Shown here piece after piece: positions 16,825 to 26,308 of a DNA stretch of 64,000 bases. How positions within the stretch are numbered: position 1 is the stretch's first letter; the number at the start of each line of letters is the position of its first letter. The stretch is taken from contig NZ_CP014168.1 of NCBI RefSeq assembly GCF_001717955.1, positions 806,001-870,000 on the forward strand, in the 5' to 3' direction. The translations under genes and the position numbers were made by a program. Below the pieces are notes generated by a model. The model ran no database searches. It was not told where the DNA came from and was given only the letters and a program-made list of their open reading frames with translations. This DNA comes from Sphingomonas panacis. Its GTDB lineage: Bacteria; Pseudomonadota; Alphaproteobacteria; Sphingomonadales; Sphingomonadaceae.

Positions 16825-17337
16825 GTGTCCGGCCTCGCACAAACCTCTCTTGAATCCATCTATCGTGCTCATGGCGGTTGGTTGCTGAACTGGCTGACGG
16901 GCCGTGCGGAATGTCACGCGCGTGCCAGCGATCTGGTGCAGGAAACCTTCTGCCGCCTTGCCGCGCAGAGTGATCTGGCGCTGCATTCGCATCCGCGTCG
17001 CTATCTGGCGACCGTCGCGCGACGGCTTTTGATCGATGATGTCCGGCGTCAGACGTCGGAACGCTGTTTCCTGGAGGCGTTCGCTCTCCACACTGGCAAT
17101 GCGGCGCAGCCCGGGCCCGACCGGATCGCGCAGGCGGTACAGGAACTGGCCGCGCTGGCGGAGTTGCTCGGCGCGTTGCCCGAGCGCGTGCGCCGCGCTT
17201 TCTTGATGAGCAGGGTCGATGGCATCCCCTATGCGGAGATCGGCGCCGAGTTCGGCGTCTCGGTGAGCATGGTGAAACAATATGTCGCACGCGCGTTCGC
17301 GCATTGTTACCTGGTCACGCATGAATGCCCCGACTGA
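16825..17337 (+). CDS. ECF RNA polymerase sigma factor, FecI type
   Basis: The product is 170 residues from GTG 16825. Residues about 10-75 are sigma region 2 (ASDLVQETFCRLAAQ). About 110-165 are region 4 with LPERVRRAFLMSRVDGIPYAEIG, in the helix-turn-helix context AEFGVSVSMVKQYV. The gene overlaps a FecR gene, followed by an STN-domain receptor. This is the standard iron-type cell-surface signalling set, in which a loaded receptor signals through FecR to release the sigma factor. The expected target is the receptor promoter at 18279-18306. Confidence 0.9.
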   Translation: MSGLAQTSLESIYRAHGGWLLNWLTGRAECHARASDLVQETFCRLAAQSDLALHSHPRRYLATVARRLLIDDVRRQTSERCFLEAFALHTGNAAQPGPDRIAQAVQELAALAELLGALPERVRRAFLMSRVDGIPYAEIGAEFGVSVSMVKQYVARAFAHCYLVTHECPD

Positions 17338-18280
17338 TCCTGTCGAACCCACCCGCGCCGTCATAGAAGAGGCCGCCCTGTGGCAGGCGCGGCTCGGCTA
17401 TGAAGAGAGCGATGCCGCCGAACGGGCGCGGTTCGATCGCTGGATGAATGCGCATCCGTCGCACCGCGTGGCGTTCGACAGGATGAGCCGGATCGCCGGG
17501 CGCGTCGCGCAACAGGACGCGGTCAGCCAGACCGCGCTCGATACCATGTTGACGAAGCGGCCGCGCCGCGGCGGTCTACTTGCGATCCTGCTGCTTGGCG
17601 GGGCGGGTCTTCTCGGCTGGTCGGCGATGCGAAGCCCGATCGTCCGCGTTCACATCGCCGACGCGCGAACCGCGCGCGGTGAAGTGCGATCGGTGCGGCT
17701 CGCGACGGCGGATCGCGTAACCCTGGACAGCGACAGCGCGATCGACGTGGACGAATCTCGGCGCTCGGTGCGGCTGTGGCGTGGCGGCGTCATGGCCGAG
17801 GTGAGGCACGGCGATCCGCGCGAATTCGTCGTGCGCACGTCGCAGGGGACGGCGCGTGCGCTCGGCACCGCGTTCACCGTGCGGATCGACGGCGACGGGA
17901 CAATCGTCGCCGTTATCAAATCCCGCGTAAAGGCGTGCGCCGACGAGGGCGCCCGCAGGTGTCTGACGCTAAGCCCCGGCCAGGTGGCACGGCTCGACAG
18001 TGCGGGCGCGCACCAGCTCGCCGATGTCGATCCTGTGGCCGAGGCCGCATGGAGCGAGGGGTTGCTGATCGCGGAAGACCTGCCGCTTGCCCAAGTGATC
18101 GACCGGCTCAACCGATACCGGAAAACGCCCATTCGATTCCGGGCTGCGGAGCTGGAAGGACTCAGCCTGTCGGGCGCCTTCCCGATCACCGATGGCGATC
18201 GCGCTCTTGCCAGCATCAGTGCCGCGCTGCCCGTGATGGTGGAGCGAGAGTCCGACCGGATCACGGTTCGTCGTCGCTGA
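17321..18280 (+). CDS. FecR-family anti-sigma regulator
   Basis: The product is 319 residues from ATG 17321, overlapping the sigma gene by 17 bases. A cytoplasmic N-terminal part (ALWQARLGYEESDAAERARF, typical of FecR) precedes a membrane helix at about 75-95 (GGLLAILLLGGAGLLGW). A periplasmic FecR domain follows, with EVRSVRLATADRVTLDSDS and VVRTSQGTARALGTAFTV, and a C-terminal receptor-contact domain after about residue 240. It relays receptor occupancy to the sigma factor. A longer start at 17282 adds residues without family similarity. Confidence 0.9.
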   Translation: MNAPTDPVEPTRAVIEEAALWQARLGYEESDAAERARFDRWMNAHPSHRVAFDRMSRIAGRVAQQDAVSQTALDTMLTKRPRRGGLLAILLLGGAGLLGWSAMRSPIVRVHIADARTARGEVRSVRLATADRVTLDSDSAIDVDESRRSVRLWRGGVMAEVRHGDPREFVVRTSQGTARALGTAFTVRIDGDGTIVAVIKSRVKACADEGARRCLTLSPGQVARLDSAGAHQLADVDPVAEAAWSEGLLIAEDLPLAQVIDRLNRYRKTPIRFRAAELEGLSLSGAFPITDGDRALASISAALPVMVERESDRITVRRR

Positions 18281-18306
18281 AAAATTCTGATGTGTCACGC
18301 TGTCCC
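18279..18306 (+). promoter_or_regulatory. Candidate ECF-sigma promoter of siderophore receptor
   Basis: GAAAAATTC begins at 18279 and TGTCCC at 18301, 22 bases apart. The second sigma/FecR-linked receptor in this window has GGAAATTTC at 46474 and TGACAA at 46496, again exactly 22 bases apart. The first element resembles the A-rich -35 of FecI-type promoters. The call rests on this parallel and on position upstream of the receptor gene. Confidence 0.4.
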
Positions 18307-18358
18307 TCTGCGCCGCTGATCCGTCCGTAGGTCGAACAACCGATTCTGGGGGATCATC

Positions 18359-20707
18359 ATGACCAATCGCTTCCTGCGCTGCGCGAGCGCTCTGCTCTGC
18401 TGCGCTGTCATTCCGGTTCTGCCCGCCGCGGCGCAGACGCCGAACGCCGCGCGCGCCTTCGACCTGCCGACGGAACCGCTGGCGCGCGCGCTGGTGCGCT
18501 TCACGCGCGCGTCCGGCGTGATCGTCGTGGCGGATGCGAGCCTGATGCGGGGCAAGCGGAGCGGTAGCGTGCAGGGCGACCTGAACCCCAAGGCAGCGCT
18601 CGATCAGATGCTGCATGGCACCGGGCTTGAAGCGAGGCCGGACGGCCGGGGCGGTTACGGTCTTGTGCGGACCGAACAAACGGTATCGCCGGCCGCGAGC
18701 GCGACCGTCGATCCCATGCAGGCGGAGATCCTCGTGTTCGGGCGCCTCACGCGCGACACCGCGCTCAGCATTCCGCAGACCGTCGATGTCATAGACAGCC
18801 AGTTGATCCAATCCAGCAACAGCGACACGGTGGGCGATGCGCTTCGCTTCGTACCAGGCGCGTCCCGCGACGGATCGACGCTCGATGCGTTTGGCGACAC
18901 CTATCTGATCCGCGGCTTCCTCGCGAACCAGACCATCAACGGCATCGCGGTTTCCACGATGCGGCAGCCGCGCGACAGCATCGGCATCGAACGGATCGAA
19001 GTCTTGAAAGGGCCGGCCTCGGTCCTCTACGGCCAGCTTCAGCCCGGCGCGGTCGTCAATGTCGTCACCAAACAACCGAAGCGAGAGTGGGCGGGAAGCG
19101 CCAGCGTCAGCTACGGCCGCTACGACGATTTTCGCGGCACCGTCGATCTGACCGGGCCAGTGACGAAAGGGGGTGCCCTCCGGTTTCGCGTGACCGGCGC
19201 CTATGACGATGCCGACAGCTTCATCGACTATTGGCACCGCCGCCATGTCTTCGTCGCGCCGGTGCTGGCGGTCGATGCCGGCGACGCGACGACCGTCACG
19301 TTGGAAGGCATGTATTCGCGCAACCGGCTGAACGGCTTCTTCAACGGCCTACCCGCCGAAGGCACCGTGCTGCCCAACCCGAACGGCCGGTTCGCGCGTG
19401 CGTTGACACTGACCGACCCCACGTTCCGTCCCTCGATCCGCGACGACAGCGACATCACAGCGCGCGTGGAACATGCCTTCAGCGATCGGATACGCTGGCG
19501 GACGGCGCTCTCGTGGATGCACGAATATCGCGACGAGGAGGGCGTGCTCGGTCTGCTCGGATGGGCCGACGACACCCAACGCACGCTGTCGCGGGCCGTG
19601 CTCGCGTCGGTATCATCCGGCAATACGTGGACCGCACATACCGATCTGGGCGTGGGTTTCGAAACCGGGCCATTCTCTCACGACCTCGTGGCGGGTGGTG
19701 AATACACCTGGTTCGACCGACATACGACCGGCGCGACCAGCCTCGCACCCGACCTCGACCTCTTCGCGCCCACCCATCAGATGACGGCGCGGCCAACGAC
19801 CACGCTGATCCCCAGCCGCAGTACGACGAACGATGAAAGCACGCGCACCGCGGGCCTGTTCGCGCAGGACCGCGTTGCGCTGACGGACCAGATAAAGCTG
19901 ATCGCCGGTGTCCGCTGGTCCGATTACCGGCAGACGGTGGTGAGCACGCGTGGCAGAGCCGCGGCGCTGACGCGCGACCAGAGCCAGACCGCCTGGACCA
20001 CCCAGTTCGGCCTTCTCTACACGCCAACGCCTTCGATCTCGCTGTTCGCCAATCGCACCACCTCGTTCCTGCCGGTGCAGGGCATCCGGGCGAGCGGCGA
20101 AGCCCTGAAACCCGAGACCGGAACGCAATATGAGGTCGGCGCCAAGGCTGTCCTCCTCGGCGGTGCGTTCGCGCTCAACGGATCGCTCTTCCACTTGAAG
20201 CGCGGCGACGTCGCGGTGGCGGACCGGGTCTCGCCCGGCTTCCTCGTCGCGATCGGTGAGCAGGTCGCCAAGGGGTTCGAACTGTCGGCGACCGGGCGGC
20301 CGATCGACGGACTCACCCTCTATGCGGGCTATGCCTATATGGATGCCAAGACCACCGAGGACAACGACGCCGCCCTGATCGGCAAGCGTATCCGCAACAC
20401 GCCCGAGCATAGCGTGGTGTTGCGCGGCGACTATGACGTTCGCACCGGCCCGCTCGTCGGCGTCTCCTTCGGCGGTTCGGCAACCTACACCGGCGACCGC
20501 GCCGCCGATATCGAGAACAGTTTCTCGCTGCCGAGCTATTGGCGGATCGATGCGCAGATCGGCTATGCGGTGACCCGCAACGTCAAGCTGGGCGCCAGCC
20601 TCGAGAATCTCACCGACGAGCGTTACTACAGCAATGCGTACAGCCTGTTCGAAGTATGGCCCGGCGCGCCGAGAACGTGGCGGGTGAACCTGACGACGAA
20701 ATTCTGA
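18359..20707 (+). CDS. TonB-dependent siderophore-type receptor with STN signalling domain
   Basis: The product is 782 residues. A signal peptide of about 25 residues (LPAAAQ cleavage region) is followed by a secretin/TonB short N-terminal domain at about 32-100 (FDLPTEPLARALVRFTRASG). Then come the plug (IPQTVDVIDSQLI, IRGFLANQ, GIERIEVLKGPASVLYG) and a 22-strand barrel ending AWRVNLTTKF-like, with terminal Phe. The STN domain lets it signal through the FecR encoded upstream. The plug signature VLYGQLQPGAVVNVVTKQP is typical of ferric-siderophore receptors. GGGGGA precedes the ATG. The following PepSY gene supports an iron-siderophore role. Confidence 0.92.
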   Translation: MTNRFLRCASALLCCAVIPVLPAAAQTPNAARAFDLPTEPLARALVRFTRASGVIVVADASLMRGKRSGSVQGDLNPKAALDQMLHGTGLEARPDGRGGYGLVRTEQTVSPAASATVDPMQAEILVFGRLTRDTALSIPQTVDVIDSQLIQSSNSDTVGDALRFVPGASRDGSTLDAFGDTYLIRGFLANQTINGIAVSTMRQPRDSIGIERIEVLKGPASVLYGQLQPGAVVNVVTKQPKREWAGSASVSYGRYDDFRGTVDLTGPVTKGGALRFRVTGAYDDADSFIDYWHRRHVFVAPVLAVDAGDATTVTLEGMYSRNRLNGFFNGLPAEGTVLPNPNGRFARALTLTDPTFRPSIRDDSDITARVEHAFSDRIRWRTALSWMHEYRDEEGVLGLLGWADDTQRTLSRAVLASVSSGNTWTAHTDLGVGFETGPFSHDLVAGGEYTWFDRHTTGATSLAPDLDLFAPTHQMTARPTTTLIPSRSTTNDESTRTAGLFAQDRVALTDQIKLIAGVRWSDYRQTVVSTRGRAAALTRDQSQTAWTTQFGLLYTPTPSISLFANRTTSFLPVQGIRASGEALKPETGTQYEVGAKAVLLGGAFALNGSLFHLKRGDVAVADRVSPGFLVAIGEQVAKGFELSATGRPIDGLTLYAGYAYMDAKTTEDNDAALIGKRIRNTPEHSVVLRGDYDVRTGPLVGVSFGGSATYTGDRAADIENSFSLPSYWRIDAQIGYAVTRNVKLGASLENLTDERYYSNAYSLFEVWPGAPRTWRVNLTTKF

Positions 20708-20726
20708 TCGCGGTCTCGACGACGCC

Positions 20727-21989
20727 ATGCGTATCCGTACAGTCTGGGCGATCGTGCATCGTTGGGCAGGGTTGACCATCGCCCTGTTCCTGATCGTCGC
20801 AGGCCTGACGGGAAGCCTGCTCGCGTTCAACGACGATCTCGAGACATGGTCCGCACCGCGGCTTCACCGGGTCGCGCCACCGCGCCCCGGCGCGGCGATG
20901 CTCGATCCCCAGAGGCTGCGCGGCGTCGTGCTCGCACGTCACCCGGGTGGGATGATCGACTATCTGCCGCTTCGTTTCGCGACCGGCCGGAGCGTGGTCC
21001 TGCGCGTGAACCGTATCGATCAACGCACCGGCGCAAGCGTGCCCTGGTCAAGCCGATGGGACGAGCTTTTCGTCGATCCCTACAGCGGCCGGACTCTGGG
21101 GCATCGCACATGGGGCGACATTTCTGAGGGCTTGGTCAATCTCATGCCCTTCATCTACCGCCTGCACTATTCGTTGGCGCTTGGCCCGTGGGGGCTGTTG
21201 GCCTTCGGCGTCGCGGCGCTGGTGTGGACGCTCGATTGCTTCGTCGGTTTCTATCTGACGCTTCCGGTTTCGTGGCGGCGGGATCACGCTTCCGCTGGTC
21301 GGCGCGCACCCAAGTGGTCGGCTCGGTGGAAGCCGGCCTGGCGAGTCCGATGGCACGGGGGGAAGCACAGGCTGAATTTCGATCTGCATCGTGCCGGCGG
21401 GCTTTGGTTATGGCCGCTGCTGCTGGTCTTCGCCTGGTCCGGCGTGTCGTTCAACCTGGCGGTCGTTTATGAGCCGGTGATGCGAGTGTTCGGCTATCAG
21501 AGGCTGCAGGACGGTATCGTCCCACTGGCCGACCCGCGCTATCACCCCAAGCTCGATTTCCGCGCGGCCGAGCGGTTGGGGCGCGCCATCGCGCGCAGCG
21601 AGGCCGCTCGGCTCGGCTTCACTATCGACTCGACACGCGACAGCGGCCTGCTGCACCGCCCCGATGCCGGGGTCTACGCGTACATCTTCAGCTCGTCCGC
21701 CGACATGCGTGCGACAGGGGGCCGAACCGTGACGATTTTCGATAGCGACACCGGAAGGCCGCTCAAAACCGTGGTGCCGCAAGGTCAGAGCGGTGCCTAC
21801 GCGTTCACCGAATGGATCACGGCGATCCATATGGCAGACGTCGGGGGCCTCCCCTGGCGCATCGCCACCGCCGCCGTCGGCCTGATGGTGACGGGCCTTT
21901 CGGTGACGGGCGCGCTGCTCTGGGTGCGAAAGCGGGCAGCCCGAAGAATCTCGCGAACACGGCATGCCTTGCGGGCGGCGAGATCGTGA
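20727..21989 (+). CDS. PepSY-associated membrane protein, probable ferric-siderophore reductase
   Basis: The product is 420 residues. Four membrane helices are visible: about 13-35 (AGLTIALFLIVAGLTGSLLA), 150-175, 220-245 and 375-395. Two periplasmic PepSY-type regions lie between them. The histidines in IVHRWAG, YRLHYSLALG and FDLHRAGGL fit the PiuB/FpvG-like family proposed to reduce siderophore-bound ferric iron at the inner membrane. The gene begins 19 bases after the receptor and is almost certainly co-transcribed with it. Substrate is inferred from context. Confidence 0.88.
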   Translation: MRIRTVWAIVHRWAGLTIALFLIVAGLTGSLLAFNDDLETWSAPRLHRVAPPRPGAAMLDPQRLRGVVLARHPGGMIDYLPLRFATGRSVVLRVNRIDQRTGASVPWSSRWDELFVDPYSGRTLGHRTWGDISEGLVNLMPFIYRLHYSLALGPWGLLAFGVAALVWTLDCFVGFYLTLPVSWRRDHASAGRRAPKWSARWKPAWRVRWHGGKHRLNFDLHRAGGLWLWPLLLVFAWSGVSFNLAVVYEPVMRVFGYQRLQDGIVPLADPRYHPKLDFRAAERLGRAIARSEAARLGFTIDSTRDSGLLHRPDAGVYAYIFSSSADMRATGGRTVTIFDSDTGRPLKTVVPQGQSGAYAFTEWITAIHMADVGGLPWRIATAAVGLMVTGLSVTGALLWVRKRAARRISRTRHALRAARS

Positions 21990-22098
21990 TTTGTGATTGG
22001 CCTCACCCAGGGAAGTCTCGATCTATGAAGACGGAAAGGCAAAGACGGACGCAGAAGGCGAATGCATTCGATCACATCGTGTCCGTCCAGGACTGGCG

Positions 22099-22403
22099 GA
22101 TGTCCGCGTCCGCGTGCAACTCTGGCGCGCCGATGACGATCGGATTCTTCCCGCTTCCTTCTATTCGGATGCGGTTCGCGCAACGCTGCCGAACAAGCCT
22201 GAATTCCATACCGTACCCGGCGCAGGGCACTTCGACTTCCTGGCCCCCGTGCCGATCCCGCGTCCATGCCACAGCTACGCCCCAGCGCGCGGGGGTTCGA
22301 CCGCACGGCATTTTATGCCCGCTGTGATGTGGAGGTGGCGCGTTTCTTTACGAAAAAGCTCAACCGCAGGCGGCTCGTAGCTGCAGCGGGTAGCAACGGT
22401 TGA
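22099..22403 (+). pseudogene. Remnant of a dienelactone-hydrolase-like alpha/beta hydrolase (C-terminal third, frameshifted)
   Basis: From 22099 one frame reads VQLWRADDDRILPASFYSDA and then PGAGHFDFLAP, the acid and histidine motifs of a predicted dienelactone hydrolase family. After the G5 run at 22291-22295 the homologous reading moves to another frame and continues GFDRTAFYARCDVEVARFF to a TGA at 22401-22403. One missing G in that run would restore a single frame. The first two thirds of the enzyme, including the nucleophile Ser, are absent; the upstream sequence joins directly to the end of the PepSY gene. It therefore cannot encode an active hydrolase. Family assignment is by recall of motifs. 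Confidence 0.7.
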
Positions 22404-22867
22404 TCGAGAAAGCCGCACCGCCAAGCGTGACGGCTGCTCGAATTTAGCGGCTAAGACCGCGGAAGGACGATCTTGCTCGTGAAGTCATCCCTTTTGAGAG
22501 CTCCGCATCGGCCGCTCCCGGCCAACCCAAGTCATTCCGCAGCTGACGAGTGAACACCGCGTTTTCCAAGACCAGCCATTGCTGCACGGGCGAATCGCCT
22601 GTCGGTTCTGGGCCATGGCGATCATCGGCACCTCTGGTTGCCGATACCGTAGCCGCCTCCTGCTCGCGCCGGCATTTAAGCGATCCATTGCCGACGGCTA
22701 TCATGCGGGCGCACTCGGCGCGCTGCGAAGAAGCTTCGGCGTGCAAACCGCCTGCATCGTGTTCATTCTGCCTCGCTGGGCACGCTCGCGCCCCACCCCC
22801 GGCGACCTGAGGGCAATCCGTCCACGGCGCGTAGATTCCGATGACTGACGCGATTATCGATCCGGTC
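22404..22867. other. Intergenic stretch, no supported gene
   Basis: Open frames on both strands in this stretch have no ribosome sites and no recognisable family. A minus-strand frame over 22444-22746 contains the fairly protein-like LENAVFTRQLRNDLGWPGAA and could be another gene remnant, but I cannot identify it. The stretch ends at the copper promoter. Confidence 0.4.
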
Positions 22868-22898
22868 TTGACCCTGACATGATGTCAGACCCTACATA
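22868..22898 (+). promoter_or_regulatory. CueR/MerR-type promoter with 19-bp spacer
   Basis: TTGACC (22868-22873) and TACATA (22893-22898) are separated by 19 bases. The spacer contains the perfect dyad CTGACA-TGA-TGTCAG (22874-22888). An over-long spacer carrying a dyad is the hallmark of MerR-family activation, in which the bound regulator twists the DNA to bring the elements into phase. The next genes are a copper ATPase and a CueR-like regulator, so the likely activator is the product of 25420-25803. Confidence 0.7.
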
Positions 22899-22924
22899 CT
22901 TCCGGGTAGAAGGAGTCTCACGCC

Positions 22925-25423
22925 ATGAACGCCCCTCACTCCCACGACCCTCAATCCAAGCGCTGCGGCTGCTCTGGAAAGAGCGAAGCTGAGCCTGCCT
23001 CCGTAGGGCCAGCCGTAACGCATGCGTCCTGCGGCTCGGGTAAAGCGGCTGGCGAGGCTCCCGCAACCGTCGAGCAAGCTACGAACAATGCCAAGCCTGG
23101 GGGCTGCTGCTCTGGCGGCAATGTCGACGAAGGCACGGCAACGGTCGTGGACCCGGTTTGCGGGATGACAGTCGATCCGGCGATGACGGCGCACCGTGCC
23201 GAGCACGCGGGACACGTCTATCATTTTTGCAGCGCCGGGTGCCGGACCAAGTTCGTCGGCAACCCTGACACCTATCTCGGCGACAAGCGAAAGGCTTTGC
23301 CGACCACACCGGGGGCGATCTGGACATGCCCCATGCACCCGCAAATCCGTCGGGAAGGACCGGGAACGTGCCCGATCTGCGGCATGGCGCTCGAACCGGA
23401 AGAACCGTCGTCCGACGACGGGCCAAACCCGGAACTGGTCGATTTCACACGCCGGCTTTGGGTGGCGGGCGTGCTCGCTGTGCCGCTGCTGGCGATCTCG
23501 ATGGTCGCCGATATGCTTGGCGTCCATGTGATCAGTCCTGCCACATCGCCTTGGGTACAGCTCGCACTCACCGCGCCGATCGTACTGTGGGCGGGCTTGC
23601 CGTTTTTCCAGCGTGGATGGACCTCGCTTCGTACCCGCCATCTCAATATGTTCACGCTGATCTCGATCGGGGTCGGTGCGGCCTTCCTCTACAGCCTTGT
23701 CGCGACGGTCGCGCCCGGCATCTTCCCGCCGGCCTTCCGAATGCACGGGGGCGTGGTCCCGGTCTATTATGAGGCGGCCGGGGTCGTGGTGGCCTTAGTG
23801 CTGCTCGGACAGATTCTTGAACTGCGCGCCAGAGCGGCGACGGGACGCGCCATCCGCGCCCTCATGGATCTTGCCCCCAAGACAACGCGTCGGGTGCGAT
23901 CGGACGGCTCGGAGGAGGAAGTCAGCCTTGCTGACGTGGCAACCGGCGATCGGCTGCGTGTTCGCCCTGGCGAGGCGATCCCCGTCGATGGCGTGATAGT
24001 CGAAGGACGCTCCTCGGTCGATGAGTCCATGCTCACCGGCGAGCCCGCGCCCGTTCTCAAGGAGGTTGAGGCGGCCGTCACCGGGGGAACGGTCAACGGC
24101 ACGGGAAGCCTTATCATGGAAGCGCGCGCGGTCGGGTCGGATACGATGCTCGCGCGCATCGTCCGTATGGTTGCGGACGCGCAACGTAGCCGTGCTCCGA
24201 TCCAGGCGATCGCCGACCGGGTGTCGGGCTGGTTCGTGCCGCTGGTCGTGCTCATATCGATCGCGACATTCGTGGTGTGGTCGCTGTTCGGCCCGGAACC
24301 GCGCATGGGCCATGCGCTACTCAATGCCATTGCCGTCCTCGTCATTGCCTGCCCCTGCGCGCTCGGGCTTGCCACGCCCATGTCGATCATGGTCAGCACA
24401 GGACGTGGCGCGACAGCCGGCGTGCTGGTGAAAAACGCGGAAGCGCTACAAGGGCTGGAGAAGGTCGATACACTGGTCATCGACAAGACGGGGACGCTGA
24501 CGGCCGGAAAGCCTAAGCTCATCGCGGTCCAGACGGTCGGCGCGGTAGGAGAGAACGACATGCTAGCGCTTGCCGCGGCCGTCGAAGGACAATCCGAACA
24601 CCCGCTCGCCCACGCGATCGTCGTTGCCGCCAAGGATCGAGAATTACAGCTCGGGACCGTCGCCGATTTCGCGTCACAAACCGGTTTGGGAGTCAGCGCC
24701 ACGGTGGGTGGCCGCTCGGTCGTGATCGGGAACGCCGCACAAATGAGCCGGGTCGGCGTTGATCCCAAGCCGCTAGATGAAGCCGCCAATCGTCATCGCG
24801 GCGATGGTGCAGGCGTCATTCTGGTGGCGATCGACGGCGCTCTTGCCGGCCTGCTCGCGGTCGCCGATCCGGTGCGTGCCAATGCCGGGGAGGCCATCGC
24901 CGCACTTCGCCAACAGGGGCTCCGCGTCATCATGCTTACGGGTGACAATCAAACGACCGCCGATGCGGTCGCGCGCGCGGTCGGCGGCCTCGACGACGTG
25001 CGCGCCGGTCTGCGGCCGGAGGACAAGGCGCGTATCATCGGCGAGCTGAAGGCGAGTGGCGCCAAGGTCGCGATGGCGGGCGACGGCATCAATGATGCTC
25101 CAGCGCTGGCGGCTGCGGACGTGGGCCTTGCAATGGGCACGGGAACAGACGTGGCGATCGAAAGCGCCGGCATGACTCTCACGCGCGGCGATCTCTCGGC
25201 CATCGTGCGTGCGCGCAAGCTCGCCCGTGCGACGATGCGGAATATCCGTCAGAACCTGTTCTTCTCGTTCCTGTTCAACGGGATCGGCGTGCCCGTCGCG
25301 GCCGGGCTGCTCTACCCCGTGGCGGGCATTCTGCTGTCGCCGATGCTGGCTGGCGCGGCGATGGCGCTCTCGTCCCTGACCGTGGTCCTCAACGCGCTGC
25401 GGCTGAACGCGGTGAAGCTATGA
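22925..25423 (+). CDS. copA: Copper-translocating P1B-type ATPase with YHS and heavy-metal-binding domains
   Basis: The product is 832 residues and exports Cu(I) (or Ag(I)) from the cytoplasm using ATP. The N-terminus is Cys/His rich (KRCGCSG, GGCCSGG). Residues about 75-118 are a YHS domain ([11 protein letters not shown]...[10 protein letters not shown]), and 131-158 a heavy-metal-binding domain (WTCPMHPQ...[12 protein letters not shown]). No classical GMxCxxC domain is seen. The core has the CPC transport motif near residue 475 ([11 protein letters not shown]), phosphorylated Asp near 520 in DKTGTLT, the SEHPLA motif, and the hinge [16 protein letters not shown] precedes ATG 22925. The stop overlaps the start of the MerR gene. 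Ion choice is inferred from the CPC motif and the CueR-like partner. Confidence 0.92.
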   Translation: MNAPHSHDPQSKRCGCSGKSEAEPASVGPAVTHASCGSGKAAGEAPATVEQATNNAKPGGCCSGGNVDEGTATVVDPVCGMTVDPAMTAHRAEHAGHVYHFCSAGCRTKFVGNPDTYLGDKRKALPTTPGAIWTCPMHPQIRREGPGTCPICGMALEPEEPSSDDGPNPELVDFTRRLWVAGVLAVPLLAISMVADMLGVHVISPATSPWVQLALTAPIVLWAGLPFFQRGWTSLRTRHLNMFTLISIGVGAAFLYSLVATVAPGIFPPAFRMHGGVVPVYYEAAGVVVALVLLGQILELRARAATGRAIRALMDLAPKTTRRVRSDGSEEEVSLADVATGDRLRVRPGEAIPVDGVIVEGRSSVDESMLTGEPAPVLKEVEAAVTGGTVNGTGSLIMEARAVGSDTMLARIVRMVADAQRSRAPIQAIADRVSGWFVPLVVLISIATFVVWSLFGPEPRMGHALLNAIAVLVIACPCALGLATPMSIMVSTGRGATAGVLVKNAEALQGLEKVDTLVIDKTGTLTAGKPKLIAVQTVGAVGENDMLALAAAVEGQSEHPLAHAIVVAAKDRELQLGTVADFASQTGLGVSATVGGRSVVIGNAAQMSRVGVDPKPLDEAANRHRGDGAGVILVAIDGALAGLLAVADPVRANAGEAIAALRQQGLRVIMLTGDNQTTADAVARAVGGLDDVRAGLRPEDKARIIGELKASGAKVAMAGDGINDAPALAAADVGLAMGTGTDVAIESAGMTLTRGDLSAIVRARKLARATMRNIRQNLFFSFLFNGIGVPVAAGLLYPVAGILLSPMLAGAAMALSSLTVVLNALRLNAVKL

Positions 25424-25803
25424 ACATCGGCGCGGCGTCCGACGCCAGCAGCGTCTCGCAACGCATGATCCGCCATTATGAGAAAATCGGTTTGGTGCCC
25501 GCGCCGCCGCGGCGCGGGAGCTACCGGGACTATTCGGACGCCGACGTTCATCGGCTGCGCTTCATCGCCAACGCGCGCGACCTCGGGTTCCCGATCGAGG
25601 AAATCCGCACGCTGCTGGGACTCTGGTCAGATCGCACGCGGTCGAGTGCCGATGTAAAGGCCTTGGCGCAATCGCGCGCTGCCGAACTGGGCCGGAAGGT
25701 CCGCGCCTTGGAAGCCATGCGCCGATCCCTCACTGAACTTGCGCAATCCTGTCACGGGGATGATCGCCCCGATTGCCCTATCATCGAGCATTTGGCCGAA
25801 TAG
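25420..25803 (+). CDS. cueR: CueR-like MerR-family copper-responsive regulator
   Basis: The product is 127 residues, starting at ATG 25420, which overlaps the ATPase stop (ATGA). The N-terminal winged helix reads [17 protein letters not shown] and [17 protein letters not shown], followed by the dimerisation helix. The metal-binding loop CHGDDRPDC has two Cys separated by seven residues, as in Cu(I)/Ag(I)/Au(I) sensors. It should activate the promoter at 22868-22898 and so its own transcription too. The extreme N-terminus, [12 protein letters not shown], is a few residues unusual relative to typical NIGEAA-type starts but keeps the length. Confidence 0.9.
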   Translation: MNIGAASDASSVSQRMIRHYEKIGLVPAPPRRGSYRDYSDADVHRLRFIANARDLGFPIEEIRTLLGLWSDRTRSSADVKALAQSRAAELGRKVRALEAMRRSLTELAQSCHGDDRPDCPIIEHLAE

Positions 25804-25995
25804 CGCCGATGGCTAAAAGTTACCGACCGTTCGGGTCAAAATCAACAAATGCCGTCATTGCTTCGCGCGCCGCCGCCGACGCCGCGAAGAGGCTGGCATT
25901 CTACAAAGACTGCCATGATTGGATCAGCACCTTTCACCTCAGGGATAGCGTCCGCGCATCAACCTGAAAGTGTGCGCTGTGCCCAAGCTCCCGAG

Positions 25996-26192
25996 ATGGC
26001 TAACGATGGCATCGATTGGTTTTGGGAGCCGGTTTGGGCGAACTCGATCTCAAGGGCCTTTGCCGCCTTCTCAAGCAGCACCAGTTCAAAGACTGGATGC
26101 CAGTCGAACATGATAGCTCGCCGGACCTTCTCGCATCCATGATGCTGACCCGATGCCATCTCGATAACGAACTGCGGCCGATCTACGATTGA
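25996..26192 (+). pseudogene. Remnant of a sugar-phosphate isomerase/epimerase-like TIM barrel (C-terminal end, frameshifted)
   Basis: One frame from 25996 reads ANDGIDWFWEPV. Near 26030 the homologous reading continues in a second frame as GELDLKGLCRLLKQHQF and DWMPVEHDSSPDLLA, ending NELRPIYD and a TGA at 26190-26192. The pattern 'gxGxlDlkgl...LkqhqykdWmpvEhDss' is that of xylose-isomerase-like TIM-barrel proteins. Only about the last 60 residues survive and one base appears lost. The preceding 190 bases after cueR contain a short frame (MAKSYRPFGSKS...) that I cannot identify. The 116 bases that follow hold nothing recognised. Confidence 0.6.
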
Positions 26193-26308
26193 GGTTAGAG
26201 CTGACGGCATTCCACGACTATTCCTGCACAAGACCGCCCAGATGAAAAGATGAGGGATGGCAGCGTTGCGCCGAGCGGTCGAGGACGCGCCGACGCGGCA
26301 AAACCCGG

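Noticed and set aside
16519..17364. Minus-strand frame of about 281 residues
   Set aside because: It covers the sigma factor gene in antisense and shows no family motif; the plus-strand sigma is clear.
22404..22924. Possible transposase remnant
   Set aside because: No transposase motif, terminal inverted repeats or target duplication could be found.
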